Counted from the stretch's first letter, positions 22,881 through 36,033 are shown. The stretch is DNA of 64,000 nucleotides from Sebastes aleutianus (GCA_916700875.1 CAKAKS010000013.1:9764617-9828616); one strand, 5' to 3'. Numbers and translations are program-made. The notes: generated by a model not told the origin, from the letters alone.

Positions 22881-23640
22881 ATCTTTACAGGCCGATATGG
22901 AAAGACATAGATAAGAGATGTATTGTAGTTTTTAGATCATGATGATAAATATACAATTATATGATCCTACCCCTTCTCCATAACTCAAGCAAGTAACTCA
23001 ATATTTATCATACATTACTGTTTTTAGTTTCAATTCCAACCTTGGTAATGAAGTGATATTTAGTTCAATGGTTGTCCACGTTTAAGGTAAGATAATCCTT
23101 TATTATATGTTGATGTAAAGTGTTACAGCAGCAGGACGTGCGGTATATATCTCTCTTTCACACACCAGGCGCCTTTTGTAGTCCATCTTCAGATGATTGT
23201 AGTTTCACCATGGCAAACCTGTGACACTATCATTAAGTGTGTACAAATGTAAGAATAGTATAAATAAATATGAATGTTAGTTTAAATGTACTGTATATAT
23301 AAAAGCAGTGTTAAAGCCAGAGTAAACCAGATTATTGCACAGCTGGATTATTGCTCTAAATGATTGTACTAATTAATGAACATAATGTGCACTGTGATTT
23401 AGGGAAATGTTAAAGAGAAGAGTTACAAGTGGGTTGCTGTAACTTTACGTTTGAAAAGTCAAAACATCTTTTCCTAACCACTTCTCCTTGACCTCGATGG
23501 AAAAGGTCATGAGGTCAAGGAAAGATGAGAAGGAGGATTCAGAAGGACTCAGGAAAAGACAACCGTGGTGTTGAGAGAATCTGACTTCTCTTTCACTAGA
23601 GGCTCCGTAATGATGATGCAACATCGGCAGATGTTAGATC
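22881..23640. other. No gene recognised
   Basis: AT-rich, with no long frames or recognisable element. Confidence 0.4.
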
Positions 23641-24585
23641 TCAATATTGATCCAAATAATAGTGATTAGCATTTTGTCCATAATCCTGCAGCCCTACCAC
23701 TTTATAGAGCTGGGATGCTTAGATGTAGGGACCAGAAGTCTGATCTACGAAGCAGGATGTGGCGTTAGCGAGGTAACTTCAGATTTGAACCCTTCAGGGT
23801 TTTCCGTCCTACGTAGGTGGATCACTTCTTACCGGGGTAGATCACCATGGTAACTGATGCTGAACAGCTAACCTGCTCCAGAACAGGTTATGTTCCAGAT
23901 AAGAGATCAGCTGGTATAAAAGCACCTCCTACTGACCAATCAGAGCTCAGTTAGAGTCATAATCCAGACTAAAACAACACAGTTAAACTGACAGATGCAG
24001 GAATGACAGCTGGATTTATGCTGTGGGTGTTTACCGCTTTGAATTATGTTTTTATATTTATTCTTTTAATCACAGGGTAAAAAGAAGAGTAATCCATTCA
24101 TCTATTACACTCCTAAAAGCTGTTCATATTTAGACGACTATATCTGACTTTTGAGTGTTCTGTTAAATTAATAAATCTGTTAATTTACACATTCACACAT
24201 CTGGAGTTTTTTCTTTTGCCAGCTGTTCTTCCTGCATCTGGTAGCTTCAACTGAGTTACTTTTAGTCTAGTTTAAGTGTTTAACTTCTTCGTATTTGTCT
24301 AATAAAGTTCACTCTTCCTTTGTTAAATGTGTCTATCTGTCTGTCTGCTGTCAGTAGACTTGTCCATGTCTGTGATTGGTTATAAACTGTAAACACCTCC
24401 TCGTTCATGTGAACGCGCTCACAGTCAGACAGAGAAACCCTGGGTTGATTTACTGAGTTGATAACCAGCTTCATAGTACAGTTTAGTGTGATCTCGTTTG
24501 TTAGAGTAAGTGAAGCCAGATAACGAGAAGATACCCTGGAGATGTTGAACTCACTTCGTAGTACAGGCCTCTGGTTTGATAGCTC
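23640..24585. repeat. Dispersed DNA-transposon-like repeat
   Basis: Contains GATCTACGAAGCAGGAT...GCGTTAGCGAGGTAACTTC and, at the right end, a GAGGCCTGTACTACGAAG-type terminus in inverse. The right half recurs inverted at about 55429-56090. The piece TGATCCAAATAATxGTGATTAGC (23649-23671) recurs at 54031-54053. No transposase frame was seen, so it is probably non-autonomous. Confidence 0.5.
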
Positions 24586-24589
24586 AGGG

Positions 24590-24960
24590 CTTGTGCCCTT
24601 TTCTCTCCAGAGGAAATCGTTGAAGAGAGGAGAGAGGAGATGGAGGAGGAGCCCAGTTGGTGCCGATGTCAATATATATTCTTCCTTTTTTTTTTTTGGA
24701 TGAAATATGGATAAAACAAAATGGAGAGAAAAATAAATTAAAGAAAAAAAAAAAAAATAATAAACAAACAAATAAAGAAAACTTTAAAAAAAGCCAACAT
24801 AACTGGGCAAAGATCAATGTCATGTGACTGTGTACAGTGTGTGCTTGAGGTGGCTGGCAGTTAGTCAGAGTGCTCCTCACTCCTCTGAGTCTGTTCAGGT
24901 TGACTTCATCTTTCACTTTCAGTCACATATCAAACTCTTCTGCCAGACTGAGGCCTGACT
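24590..24960. repeat. Repeated segment, copy B (pair with 16540-16900)
   Basis: Same orientation and order as 16540-16900, with small indels in the A- and T-runs. Confidence 0.7.
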
Positions 24961-25088
24961 AGAACCGGTTCTTCCTCCTCGGTGGTGGAGTGAACTCTGT
25001 TAGAAGTCAAACTCACAGCTCAATGAGGCTCTCTTCTTTAAGGTGGAGGGGATCAATACAACTTCCTTCTCTCCGGCAAGGAAACAAT

Positions 25089-25490
25089 AAATATCAGAAT
25101 CAGAAATAATTTATTGATCCCCGTGGGAAAATTGAGGTACGTTTTGCTCCCAATCTCGAATATATAATATTTAATATTCAGTGGTTATCAGCAAACAAAC
25201 AGGCTGTTGAGCAGTGGAGAAAGGAACACAGGAAAATACTGGTGTCAGGTGGTGCAGAGATTTATTCTGGTATAGAAATTCATACAAAAACATAAAATTA
25301 CATTATATTTTACACATTCACTCACTGATATCAAACAGTTTCTACCACACATTATTCTAATCTGAATATCTTTTGTACTCCCCTTTATATGGTAAAATTT
25401 CCCTTTACACTACACACCAACAGGCCGAATGCTTGGCCTGTGTTCTTTCTCGAGAACCGCTCATACAAACAACTTAAGATAAATGCATGT
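25089..25490 (-). other. LINE-tail relic and 3' flank of Ig copy 4
   Basis: A minus-strand LINE tail (ATTTATTGATCCCCGTGGG) is followed by the Ig-family distal 3' flank, with the AATAAA complement TTTATT near 25260. It lies downstream of copy 4 on the same strand. Part of the flank is interrupted near 25375. Confidence 0.5.
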
Positions 25491-26339
25491 TAGAATGCCC
25501 GAGCAGTCAAGGAGGCAATGAGGAGAAGTCCACAACCGGCCTCCACCTTAGTATTCCCCACTCGGCTTAGATTCACCAGCGTTATATAGCCCATTCAATT
25601 GGCACATACCATTCCTCATATTAAATACAACACACAAATATACAAATCTATTTAAATAAAACCATTACCCAAAATATAAATACTCTTGATAAATATATAC
25701 ACACCTAAATATCTTTACTAAATACCAATACATATTTCACCTGAATAAATACATTTAAAACAGTCCCCTCTACACACTTCCCACTGTTTTTACCATCCTG
25801 GAACTATTCATAGGTGCACGACCCTCGGGGATCTCTTTCGCCTGAACACCCTGGGGAGTCCATGCATGATATTGACATGACCGTTTTAATGTTAATACAA
25901 GTCAATCTACAATCTTCAGTTCTACTTCCTTATTCCACATTACCTTCCTTCACTACTGGGGTATAAATCGATGTGCATGTTAATAAGTATTTTGGGTATT
26001 TTACAGGAGAACGACGAAGAAGAATCGCCCCGCGTCCCCGCTGTAAAATACCCTGCACGCCAACCTCACCCCACTGAAATACATCGACGATAAATGAATT
26101 GATCAATAAATACATCTGTGTTTAATTACCCTGTTAACAACATGTGTAAATAAGTGTGTTCAATAACCAATTATGCAATGTAATTATAGTTATAGTTAAA
26201 GTTACTATGATTAACCTCCAGTAACGGCGAGCCGTCGTTACAATGCATATGAAACTAATATTGATTAGAACAACTTAAGATCAGGTGTAATTCATACTGT
26301 GCAGTATTTTCAGGTGGAATTTCATTTCATTCTCACTGT
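25491..26339. other. No gene recognised
   Basis: Holds a CCCC/GGGG-bearing stretch (25780-26060) that could belong to an LTR element, but no ends, primer site or protein were found. Confidence 0.35.
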
Positions 26340-26579
26340 GCAATATCATTTTCCACTTGTGCAATTTTGTTAATAGTCTGTTTATTGTCAATACTGTATA
26401 TACTGCTCCTATTTTTATACTTCCTTCCATTTAAATGGTTCATATTTTATTACACTTTGTTTAGCTCTTTTTTTAAAATGTGTTAGCTGATGCATCTTGT
26501 TTTTTGCACTATCCCCTTTGCTGCTGTACACTGCAAATTTCTGCGGGACTAATAAAGGAATATCTTATCTTATCTTATA
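26340..26579 (+). mobile_element. LINE 3' end with (TATCT)n-like tail
   Basis: TGCACTATCCCCTTTGCTGC...GCGGGACTAATAAAGGAATAT followed by CTTATCTTATCTTAT, the typical 3' UTR and tail of a fish LINE. No ORF2 portion was kept. Confidence 0.6.
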
Positions 26580-26793
26580 AACTTAACTCAAACTAATATT
26601 GATTAGAACAACTTAAGATAAATGCAAATTAAACAAATAATCATTAAAACAACTTAAGGTAAACTGAACTCAACAAAATGTGTAAAAATAACTATTAAGT
26701 GCATCTATAAAGAAAACTAAGGTGTGTTTGGGTGCATGAAGGCTGCATACAGTATATTTAAATCAGCGGTCTGGCTGCAGGTGCGGTTCGTCT

Positions 26794-29164
26794 TCACCGA
26801 AATTGAATGAATAAAAGGCAACAAACTGCTGCTGCTGCTGTCAGTCCCAGTCCAGAGTAGAGGCCGATCCATCCCCGACTTGTTGCGTCGTGTCCCTTAG
26901 GTCCGGGCCAATTCTTCGCTGCTGTAAAGAGACCAAACAAATCTGCGTCATTCAGGTGAAGAAGCTGCTGAATTGAATCAGTTCAGAAAGTTCTCCTGTA
27001 ATCAACTCACCAGTGACATTGAGGCAGCATTCACGGAAACTGACATACGGATTTATGATCACTTGGCACACGTAGACGCCCGAGTCTTTAGCCCTGAGTC
27101 TGGACACATGAAGTCTGATTCGTCCGTCTCTGAGGACGTCTTTATCACACCGGACTCGTCCTGTAAACTGTTCATCCTGAGACTCTGGGTCCTCAACACC
27201 TTTATGGAGATGAAACACGACGGAGGGCCTGTCATCAGTAAACATCTCACAATATACTATATAAGAGTCGAGGGGTCTGTTGATTAGATTTGAGAAGATC
27301 CATTCCATGGTGATGTTGTGGTTCTCCTCGGCCTCGTAGGACGTCCCGGTAAATGCTCCTGTAGAGGAGACAGAGAGGGAAAGTGAGGAGCAGACAAACT
27401 GACAACTTGAACATGTCAAACTCCATCTGTGGACAGTTTAGTGATCACGGTCTTTTCAATTATTAGTTCAACCGATTCGTTGAATAACAGCCTGCTCCTA
27501 TTTATAACAAAGCTAAATTCTTGAGTGTTTTTGGGAGGTCACAGTGACATTTGATCACCAAAATCTAATCAGTTCATCCTCGAGTTCAAGTGGAAGTTTT
27601 TGCCAAATTTGAAGAAATTCCCTCACGGTGTTCCTGAGATATCAGGAGAATGAGATGGACCATAGACTGTGTATAAGAAGTGGACGTAGTCCCCGTGACG
27701 TCACCCATTGGTTGGTGGACTGCAGTTTTGAAGCCTCGAGTTCGGCCTTCATGGTTTTTGACTGTCGCCTTCTTGATTTTTTGGGCATCTCCATTTTGTT
27801 TTTTGGCTTTTTCCATCTTGTCTTTTGGTTTTTAGCCATTGCCATTGTACGTCGCCATTTTGTTTTTTGGCCGTCGCCATCGTGTTTTATGGCAACCAGA
27901 AGTGACACGAGATGGGGGAGCTAAGTACAACCGAACGTTGAATACGACATTTTTAGGCGACCAAAATGTTACAATTAACTTTGATGAAGTGAAAACACAC
28001 TGTGAAAGGGTTAAAGTTGTAAGACGGAAACACGGACAACTCCCAGACCACAACGCCGTGGTAGCGACCTGTCAATCACAAGGTAGCCCCGCCCTAAAGC
28101 ATCCCCTGCTTTATGGTCTATCTGACTCTAAATGGGACCATCATTTACTAAATGAACATCATGCTGTATTGAAGAAGACTTGAAACTAGTGATTGAGACC
28201 ATAAACTCATGTTTACAATGTTTACTGAGGTAATAAATCAAGAGAGAAGTAGGCTCATTTTCTCATAGACTTCTATACAATCAGACTTCTTTTAGTAACC
28301 AGAGGAGTCGCCCCCTGCTGGCTATTAGAAAGAATGCAGGTTTAAGACACTTCATGTCATGTTCTGGCTGTGCCAGAGCATTGAACTTTTCCCCCTTTGT
28401 TATAAGTTAAGATTGTCTCTTGTTATAAGTTATGTTAATGTGATTTTGGTTTGTGTTGGGTTTGGTTTCTTTTATATTCTCATTCCAGTGTTTCCTGTTT
28501 TATTTTGTAATTCACTCCTCCTGTGTCTTGTCTGGTTTTACTTCCTACCTTTGTTTGTTTTCCCGCCTTTGTAGATTGTCTGCCCCGCCCTGATTTGTTT
28601 CACCTGTGTTTAATCACCGTCTTGTATTTAAGCCTGTGTGTTCCCCTCTGTCTTTGTCGGTTCGTTTGTCGCTCCAGCCCGTGCTACCTGGTCCTCCGTT
28701 TTGCTTGTTACCTCCTGCCCTGATCCTGGTGTTCCTCATGTTCCTCATGTTCCCCTGGTTGGTGATTTTTTGGTTTTGTTCTCAGTTTGTTTTTTTGTTG
28801 TTTGTTGGATTTGTTCTTTTGTACTTTGTTCCCCTCCCTGCATTTTTGTTTTTCTTGATGCCTGGTGTTTTTTTTTGTTGTTCAGATTATTCAGCTGGAT
28901 TTATTAAAGCTCGCTTTTATTTAAAAACTATCTTTTCTGCCTGTAACTCTGCGTTTGGGTCCCCCTTAAATTCACATCACATGACACTTCATCATTGACT
29001 TCACTTCTCAGAACCGGAGGTTTCTGCCTGGGACTTTAATGCATGAAAAGTAAAAATAGTCTGAAAGTGTATTTAGTGTTTGTGGATAATAAAGTGAAGG
29101 TCAACTAACCAGAGACACAGGAGGTCAGACTGAGGAGCAGCAGGATGCTGCAGATCATCTTCAT
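26794..29164 (-). CDS. V-set Ig membrane protein, copy 4 (almost no tail)
   Basis: Minus-strand exons: 29110-29164 (leader), 27011-27358 (V domain, 348 nt) and 26794-26921 (stalk, membrane segment, stop), all GT/AG and phase 1, 176 aa. The V domain is the most diverged of the set. It lacks four residues near the start, has EWIF and VYC in the exchanged Cys/Trp positions, and ends YVCQV...CCLNVT with a double Cys in the G strand. The third exon gives GWIGLYSGLGL, four Ala codons from a GCA run, VCCLLFIQF, Arg and TGA. The protein would therefore be anchored with no cytoplasmic signalling region. Intron 1 is 1.75 kb because a MITE-like repeat and a solo LTR inserted. The probable 5' UTR exon is at 34168-34241. 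It could be a decoy or a dying copy, but the frame is clean. Confidence 0.7.
27540..28345. repeat. MITE-like dispersed repeat in intron 1 of copy 4
   Basis: From ATAGACTGTGTATAAGAAG through a GCCATTTTG-rich middle to GAGTCGCCCCCTGCTGGC, an arrangement I recognise as a common fish dispersed repeat. The class is uncertain. Small frames inside (QKTKW-type) are repeat artefacts. Confidence 0.45.
28355..28986 (+). mobile_element. Solo LTR with 5-bp target-site duplication
   Basis: Starts TGTCATG and ends CATGACA, a perfect 7-bp inverted pair with TG/CA ends. It is flanked by the exact 5-bp duplication CTTCA (28350-28354 and 28987-28991). A TATTTAAG promoter motif lies near 28624 and ATTAAA near 28902. 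The 632-bp length and 5-bp duplication fit a Ty3/Gypsy-type or retroviral solo LTR left by LTR-LTR recombination. It is antisense to Ig copy 4, within its intron 1. Confidence 0.85.
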
Positions 29165-29244
29165 CCTGTGAGAGGAGACAGAAACACATCAGATACAAGT
29201 TCAGTTATTACAGGTAGAACAGAGACAATCTACAGTCTGTTTTA

Positions 29245-31030
29245 ATTGAGTCATTACAATACCCGACAGTTTCTGTTCATATTTGAAAAATGAACATATA
29301 CTAGTGTGGTGTCTGCTCAAAACGTGCCTCTTTAGAACGGACTGAATACTTGGCCTGTGGTGTTGTTGTATTTACTCTTCTGTTTAATTTTTCCTTTTAT
29401 TTATCTAGTTGTTTTTTTTATTAATTCTTAAATGTATTTGTTTATTTATGTATTTACCCAAGGACACACATTGAGTGACAGCCTCCTCATTTGCATAATG
29501 AGGCAGAAATGTATGAAGAAAAGAATGCAGAAATAAATAAGTTTGGGGAAATAAGGGGTGAAATTCAGAGGGAAAGTTGTGCATGAATAAATAAATACAT
29601 AAATACATAGACAGATGCATACATTTAAAAATGTATATAAAATAACTAAAACATTTTTTTTTTAATTAATAAAAATAAATAAATAAGTAAAAGGGAACAT
29701 TAAACAGAAGTAAATAAATAAGGGAAATAATACAAAGATAAATAATGAAGCAAATTAAAACAGAAATATCAATTTATGTCACATTTTTATCAATTCATTA
29801 ATGGCTATATTTATTTTATTTTTTACTCCATTTAATGACATATTTATTTTTTGCAGGTTCTGTCCTCCTAATTATGGTGCATTGAGTGTAGATTGACAAG
29901 GACAAAAATATTCAAATGATTTCAGCATAAGGCTGAATCATCATACTTTCTGAATGTACTGTAAGTTTTAAAATGATGAGGTCCTACCTGTTCATGTTTG
30001 TGTACTCGGTGTCTGTCAGCTGTTCCAGGGAACCACGAATTCCTCCCCAAGTGCATCAACGAGGTCAAGCAAAAGAGGTTTCCCCACTAAACAACCTTCT
30101 GGTTGCATGGCATCGATCAGATACAGGAAAGACCTGGAAAGAAAACACGTTGCTTTACTCTTTAATTCTCACTGTTAGAAACGGATTATTAACTTTCCAT
30201 GAATTCCAAAGATACCACATGCATATTAACAGCTATCTGTACAAACAGTGCTGTTGATGTTGATGGTATTCAGATAAAAACAGGAAATAACAAAACACAC
30301 ATAGCTACACAGTCGACATCAAGATCACATCTGAACGCTGCTGTCAACAAAACAGGAAAATGAATGATGGCGATTCTGTGTGCAGGCTGATAAGAAAGTT
30401 TCTTTTCTTATTGACCTTTGAGTCGAGTTTGGAGTCACCACGCTTCGATGGTGACGTCAAAAATAGCATCCCTGAATAAAACTAGTGATGAGTCGCCCTC
30501 ATGCATAAATCATACTGTACATCAAAAATAGTATAATTTTACGCATATATAATACAGGTAAATAGAAATACGCGGCGGAAAATGCCCCCTGACCCCCACT
30601 AGGTGACTTCACGCCTGGGAAAAAAGTAAAGAAAAAAGCACAAATAAAGCGTTTTTTTACTTTAAAGCATGCAAACATGTTTTAGTAGAAACCCAAAATA
30701 CAATAAGCACCTGAAAATAAGCAAAGTAAGTCCTTTTTAAACTACATTCATATTTGCATAATGATTCAAGGAGTTAAATTACTTTCTTTTTGCATTTCTT
30801 TCTGTAGCTAACTACTGAAGCTACTAACAATTTTGGGCCATAAAAGGAAAGGAAAGCCCAGGCACTGCATTCACCAGGAGGCCATCGCCATCACAACTTC
30901 AAACTAGTGTAAAAAATTCAGTTTTCCAGACAAAATTCAGAGTATTTGCGTACTTCATCTAGACAACACAGATAATGTATTTTAATAAAGATTGATTGTT
31001 CCATAGGTGATGTTTAAAATGCTTGATTTC
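29245..31030. other. No gene recognised
   Basis: AT-rich sequence with A/T-run low complexity (29400-29800) and short frames without domains. Confidence 0.45.
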
Positions 31031-31033
31031 CAT

Positions 31034-31858
31034 TAAAGGGACTCTATGTAAGAATCAGAAATGCTTGTTAACAGCGACACTTGTGGCCGTTAAGTCAACG
31101 AAAGTCAGCGTCCTGTTGCTCGTGCTTGTGCTCGCTCTACATAGACATGAAGGAGCATCGATCAACACAGTGAGGAGACACACGTCAGCTAAAAGCACAA
31201 TATCACTCTATATTTCACCTGCTTGACAGTAATGTTAGCTGACCAGACGAAGGTCTTTCCATGAATCAATGCTGATCCTAGTGTTGGCTTTTCCTGCCTC
31301 AGCCTCCCGACCACGGCCGGAGGGAACAGGGGAGACACCGGAGTTTTGGTCGGAGACGATAACGTTTCTCTTTGTGGAGCCCCGTCACTTCACAAGACAC
31401 GGGAAACCTCTGTTGGTCTGGAGGAGCTGCAGCAGTTATTTCTGCACAAACGTCCACTGAACATTCACTAGATATTCTCAGAGCTAAACTAACTCTACTG
31501 CAGTGTGGAGTGAGCAGCATGCACGTGAGAGGTGGAGCGAGAGAGTGAGAGAAGGAGCGTGGTGTGTGAGTGAAGGCAGGCAGAGGAGCAGAGGAGCAGA
31601 GTACAGCAGAGACTCCGGTCCTGGAGACCAAAGCTACGGTCTCCCCTGTGTCTTCTGACCGCGGTCGGGAGGCTGAAGCAGGAAGAGTTAACACTGTTTA
31701 ACAGACGGGCTTCACTAGATACAACCAAGAGGTTTTGGTGCTTCCGTGTAGTTTGTGTTGGAGTCTGAGGCTGAACAGCGTAGCCACATGTGAGCACTCA
31801 TGGGACACCGACCTGCAATGATTTATACGTGTAAGAAGTTACAAACAGTCCCTTTAAC
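31034..31858. mobile_element. Non-autonomous DNA transposon (MITE)
   Basis: Ends TTAAAGGGACTCTATGTAAG and, inverted, TTAAAGGGACTGTTTGTAAC, about 17 matching terminal bases. No transposase is present. A related left end occurs at about 41070, in the insertion within intron 2 of copy 6. Confidence 0.65.
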
Positions 31859-32829
31859 TATGCAACAGTTCACATGAGGATAGAATTGAAAATACTGTCA
31901 AAAATGAAGTTTTTCAGATAAAATTCTGAAGTTTCCCACCCTACATCTACCATGAGCTGAAAATGGTGTCGTTTATTTTCATGAACATTGGAGCTTTATT
32001 TAGTGAGGATTTGCAGTAGCTGTGTACAGTAGGCCTGTTTACACTGAAACGTTTTTCAGTAAACTGTCGGCTCAACTTTTGTCGGCTCAATTCAAGAATC
32101 TGTTTGGATGGTTTGTGGAGGACAGTCTGAAGATGAAGGAAGTTTGGTGACAATTGAACAAAAAATGAGGGAGGAGATTTAATTAGTTTTAGTGATGGAT
32201 TTCATAATTCCTGCCAGGTTGAGGCATCTGAACATTTTGGTGGAAGTTGTAGCATGTACGGCTGATTTGTTAAGAATGTTCCAAGTTTTAAACTTTAGTT
32301 TGCTGACTGGACCAATGTGCAAAGTTTGGTTTACTTTCATGCCGGGGAAGGCAGATTTCCTAGGAAGAAGAAGAAGAAGAATATTGACAAAAACAAGAGC
32401 TTTTTCTAAGTAGCTTTAGTTAGCTCCTAGGGTTCTGTGGCTTTAGTCCAACTTCTTGCATCACTTGCTTTTGCATCACTACATGAGTAACCAGAAAGGC
32501 ACTGGCAGCTCAAGGTCATGTCCTATCTCGCAAAAAAGAAACGGATCAGTGAATCACATCCGCCCAGGAGTTTTATCCATAACCCTGCTGACAAACAGAC
32601 AAAATCATGCAATGTAATAACACACATTGGTATTAATATAGTGTGTCTACACACACATATATAAACTCACAGGGGACTTTTTTCTGCTCTGCATTGCCTG
32701 CTTTTACTGTTTATAGCTACTAGTACATAATAGTACATTTTTTTGTGAAAACATATTCAATGCATGACTTTTGAGTATTTTCACAGTGTGGTATTAGTAC
32801 TTTTAAATAAATAAATGAGCTGAATTCCT
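31859..32829. other. No gene recognised
   Basis: Short open frames only; no repeat ends seen. Confidence 0.45.
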
Positions 32830-34167
32830 CTACCACCTCTGGCTACAGTAATAATCTACAGATGTTTATGTCTCAGGATCAATAAAACTCATAACTGATG
32901 TATTTATGACACTGAAACCTCAGAAGATGCGTTTAAAGTCCTGACTGTGTTTGTTATTGGAAGCTTTGAAGACCTAAAGGGACCCACATCATCACTGCAG
33001 ATTCATTTCCTTGTTGCGTACTTGATAAACAGATGTCTGTGTCTGTGAGGAAAACACGCAGCAACTAATATCGTCTGTTTGTCAGCCACGTGTTGACAGC
33101 AGTAAATGCCGGCTACCACAGTTTAAATACACAATTAAAACACAAAAGGTGAATCATAGCTACAGGATGTTTGAGCTACTTACGTGTTAGAAGACGAGCG
33201 AGCAGCTCTCTGTGTGTCAGTCTCCTGGGCGCTTCTCTGTTATCAGATGGGGCAAGTACAGAGAGACAACAGTAGGATTCTTTCTCAAATAATAGGGCAT
33301 CTGGCCAGTAAACTGCAGCGAGTCATGTAGTCATGAGACCTGACATCCTGTTATGGCTACTGTTGCCATCTAGGGTCTGCTGGAAATGCAAAAATAAATA
33401 CATATAAAAATGAATACAAATAAATACATAAATAAATAAAAGAGAAATAATACAAGGATAAATTAATAAAGGAGCAAATTAAAACAGAATAATTCATATT
33501 ATATTTGCTGCATCCTCTGTCCTCTGGATCCTACATTTCCCATAATGCAATTCAATATAGAAAAGACAGTTTTTTATTCCAGAGCCACAGAAGACATAAG
33601 ATCTATAAGCATTACAGGATGAGTAGTACTCCTCTTGACGAGTAAACTAAACTTCCTTCAGTGTGATTTTAATATCACACACAGGTGGGATATGAAAAGT
33701 GACTTTTATTGATATTTAATCATGATAAAGTTGACATTGATTATGAGATTGAATGACTCAGACTTTTAGATCAGAAAATTACATTCTTTGAGATAAATCT
33801 AGAGATAAATGTTAACATGACATCTAGTGGTCTTTTTCAGTACTACAAGTTTAATAGCAGCTTTTTTCCTCAGAACAATTAATCAAATCCTTAATATAAT
33901 ATCCTTAACTATGTTCAACAAAGAGGCAAAACAAACAGATAGATATTAGACGTGAAGCTCGATGGTTTCATTAGTATTAATATTAGTTGTCCAACAACGT
34001 AATCTTTTATCTGCAGGCTCATATTTGAATGAAGCAACACAGACAGGAGCTCTGGGCTAAATCACTTTATTTGATTTGAATACACACCAGTCATTGATCA
34101 CATAAAAGGGATTTGAATTCTGTCAAATGGTCATTTTAATGGACGAATACAATGACCTTCACATAAC

Positions 34168-34241
34168 CTTGTGTCTCTTCTGTCATACAGGACCAAACTA
34201 CGAGACTCTGCTGAGCAACAACCAACCGTGGAAGCCAACTG
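34168..34241 (-). promoter_or_regulatory. Probable 5' UTR exon of Ig copy 4
   Basis: Minus-strand module nearly identical to 9833-9905, ending AGAGACACAAG and followed by a GT donor. It is preceded on the minus strand by a GGA run (34275-34357). The intron to the copy 4 leader would be about 5 kb. Confidence 0.45.
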
Positions 34242-34274
34242 AGAAATGAGAAATTGCATCTGTCTACTCTGCTG

Positions 34275-34357
34275 CTTGCTCCTCCTCCTCCTCCTCCTCC
34301 TCCTCCTCCTCCTCCTTTTCCTCCTCCTCCTCCTCCTCCTCCTCCTCCTCCTCCTCT
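34275..34357. repeat. (TCC)n / (GGA)n microsatellite
   Basis: Almost pure TCC units, shorter than the array at 9941-10074. Confidence 0.9.
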
Positions 34358-34439
34358 GTTCAGGTTGAAAATGATTATAAATTATTGATCCCCGGGGGAA
34401 AATTGAGGTACGTTTTGCTCCCAATCTCGAGTAAATATA

Positions 34440-35555
34440 ATATTCAATATTCAGAGGTTATCAGCAAACAAACAGGCTGTTGAGCAGTGAAGAGAGGAAC
34501 ACAGGAAAATACTGGTGTCATCTGGTGCACAGATTTATTCTGGTATAGAAATTCATACAAAAATATACATTTATATTATATTTTACACATTCACTCACTG
34601 ATATCAAACAGTTTCTACCACACATTATTCTAATCTGAATATATTTAATATACCTGGAACGGGCCGAATGCCTGAAACAAACATTCATTAGAAAATCTTA
34701 AGATATAGACTTAGCTCAAAACAAATATTAACAAGAACATCTTAAGCTAAACGTAACTGAAGCAAATATTCATTAGAACTTAAGAGACTTAACTCAAAGA
34801 AATATTCATTACAACATTGTAACATTAACTCAAACAAATATGCAATAAAACATCTTAAGACAAACTAAAAACTTGTTTTTTTTGTTCAAAAATATATACA
34901 GAGTGTTTTTACCCATCTTGACATAATGAATAATAAATAAAGTTTATGGAGCATTTTATGGGTCCAAACATCACTTTGTCTTCATGTCCTACAACTGTGG
35001 TCTCAATGTTGAGATACATAAAATGATGATGAAGTCTTTAGACATTAGAATTACAATATCTGTCATAAACAACAACATATGTTATATTGTTTTGTGTATG
35101 AAGACATCTCCGGTTACTGGCTACATTTTTCAGGGTGTAGAAAAAATCTTAAATCTTTTTTTCTTTCTGTTTTTACAGTATATCAATATCTCCAATAATG
35201 CACAAGGCTTGATGAAAATTAATTTAAATATCTTAAAAATATTATAGTAATTCAAAAAGGAAAATGTAGAAAATTAGCGTTACTGTAATGATGCAGTCAG
35301 GACATTTAGTATAAGAACAAGTGATGAAAACCATAAAAAATAAACATGTCACAGATTAAAATCTGAAAAACTCTAAAGGGCCATACTGAAGGAATCACTA
35401 CATTTATATATATGAACATTAGGAGATTCAGTACAAGGTAACAATATCCATCAGTAAACAGAGGACATAAAACACTTGATTGATAACAGCTGGAGGGAAA
35501 ACTGAACCAACTTACAGCTAAATCTTAATGATGAACTCTTCATACAGTGATGATG
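34440..35555 (-). other. 3' UTR / downstream flank of Ig copy 5
   Basis: Homologous to 10180-11815, including the last tail codons and stop region near 35520-35555. That region is now separated from the rest of the gene by an insertion. Confidence 0.6.
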
Positions 35556-36033
35556 ACTGAAACAAATATAACAGTCTACAGATGTTAGAGGATCTTGATG
35601 GAGTCACATCAACCAGACGTGACTGTTTAGACGTCTTGTCTCAGCACAACTTCTGAGGTGATGTTATCTGTCATTTACCAAAACCGTCACATTTTATACT
35701 GTTTGACATCAAACATCTGGGAGGATGGAAGCATCCTTTACCCTGACATTAGTTATTTCTGCTGTAATAACACGAAGCGGAGGGGTCTCTCATCACCCTG
35801 AAGGGGATTATTCCACAACAATGACCCGCTAGCTGAACATTATCCTGATTATTACACGGCTACTTACTGAAGATTAATAATTTGACACAAAACGGTCCGC
35901 CAGAGTCCGACATCAGAACGGGGCCATAGCAACGGTCTGTTATACATAGCAACGGTCTGTTATACATAGCGACGGTCTGTTATACATAGCGACGGTCTGC
36001 TATACATAGCAACGGTCTGTTATACATAGCAAG
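35556..36033. mobile_element. Inserted repeat that removed the tail of Ig copy 5
   Basis: Contains CAACAATGACCCGCTAGCTG, TTATTACACGGCTACTTACT and four to five units around GGTCTGTTATACATAGC. The same sequence lies inside the Harbinger-like element at about 61140-61430. The join with the Ig tail exon is exact at GATCCTC (36034-36040). No transposase was seen. Confidence 0.6.

Larger units (their letters stand above)
32830..34440. repeat. Duplicated block, copy B (direct repeat of 8400-10160)
   Basis: See 8400-10160. Here the block lies between copy 4 and copy 5, supplying the probable 5' UTR exon of copy 4. The 8.6-8.7 kb part of the first block is partly missing. Confidence 0.75.

Noticed and set aside
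31299..31797. 130-codon minus-strand frame as a gene
   Set aside because: It lies inside a MITE and has no domain pattern.
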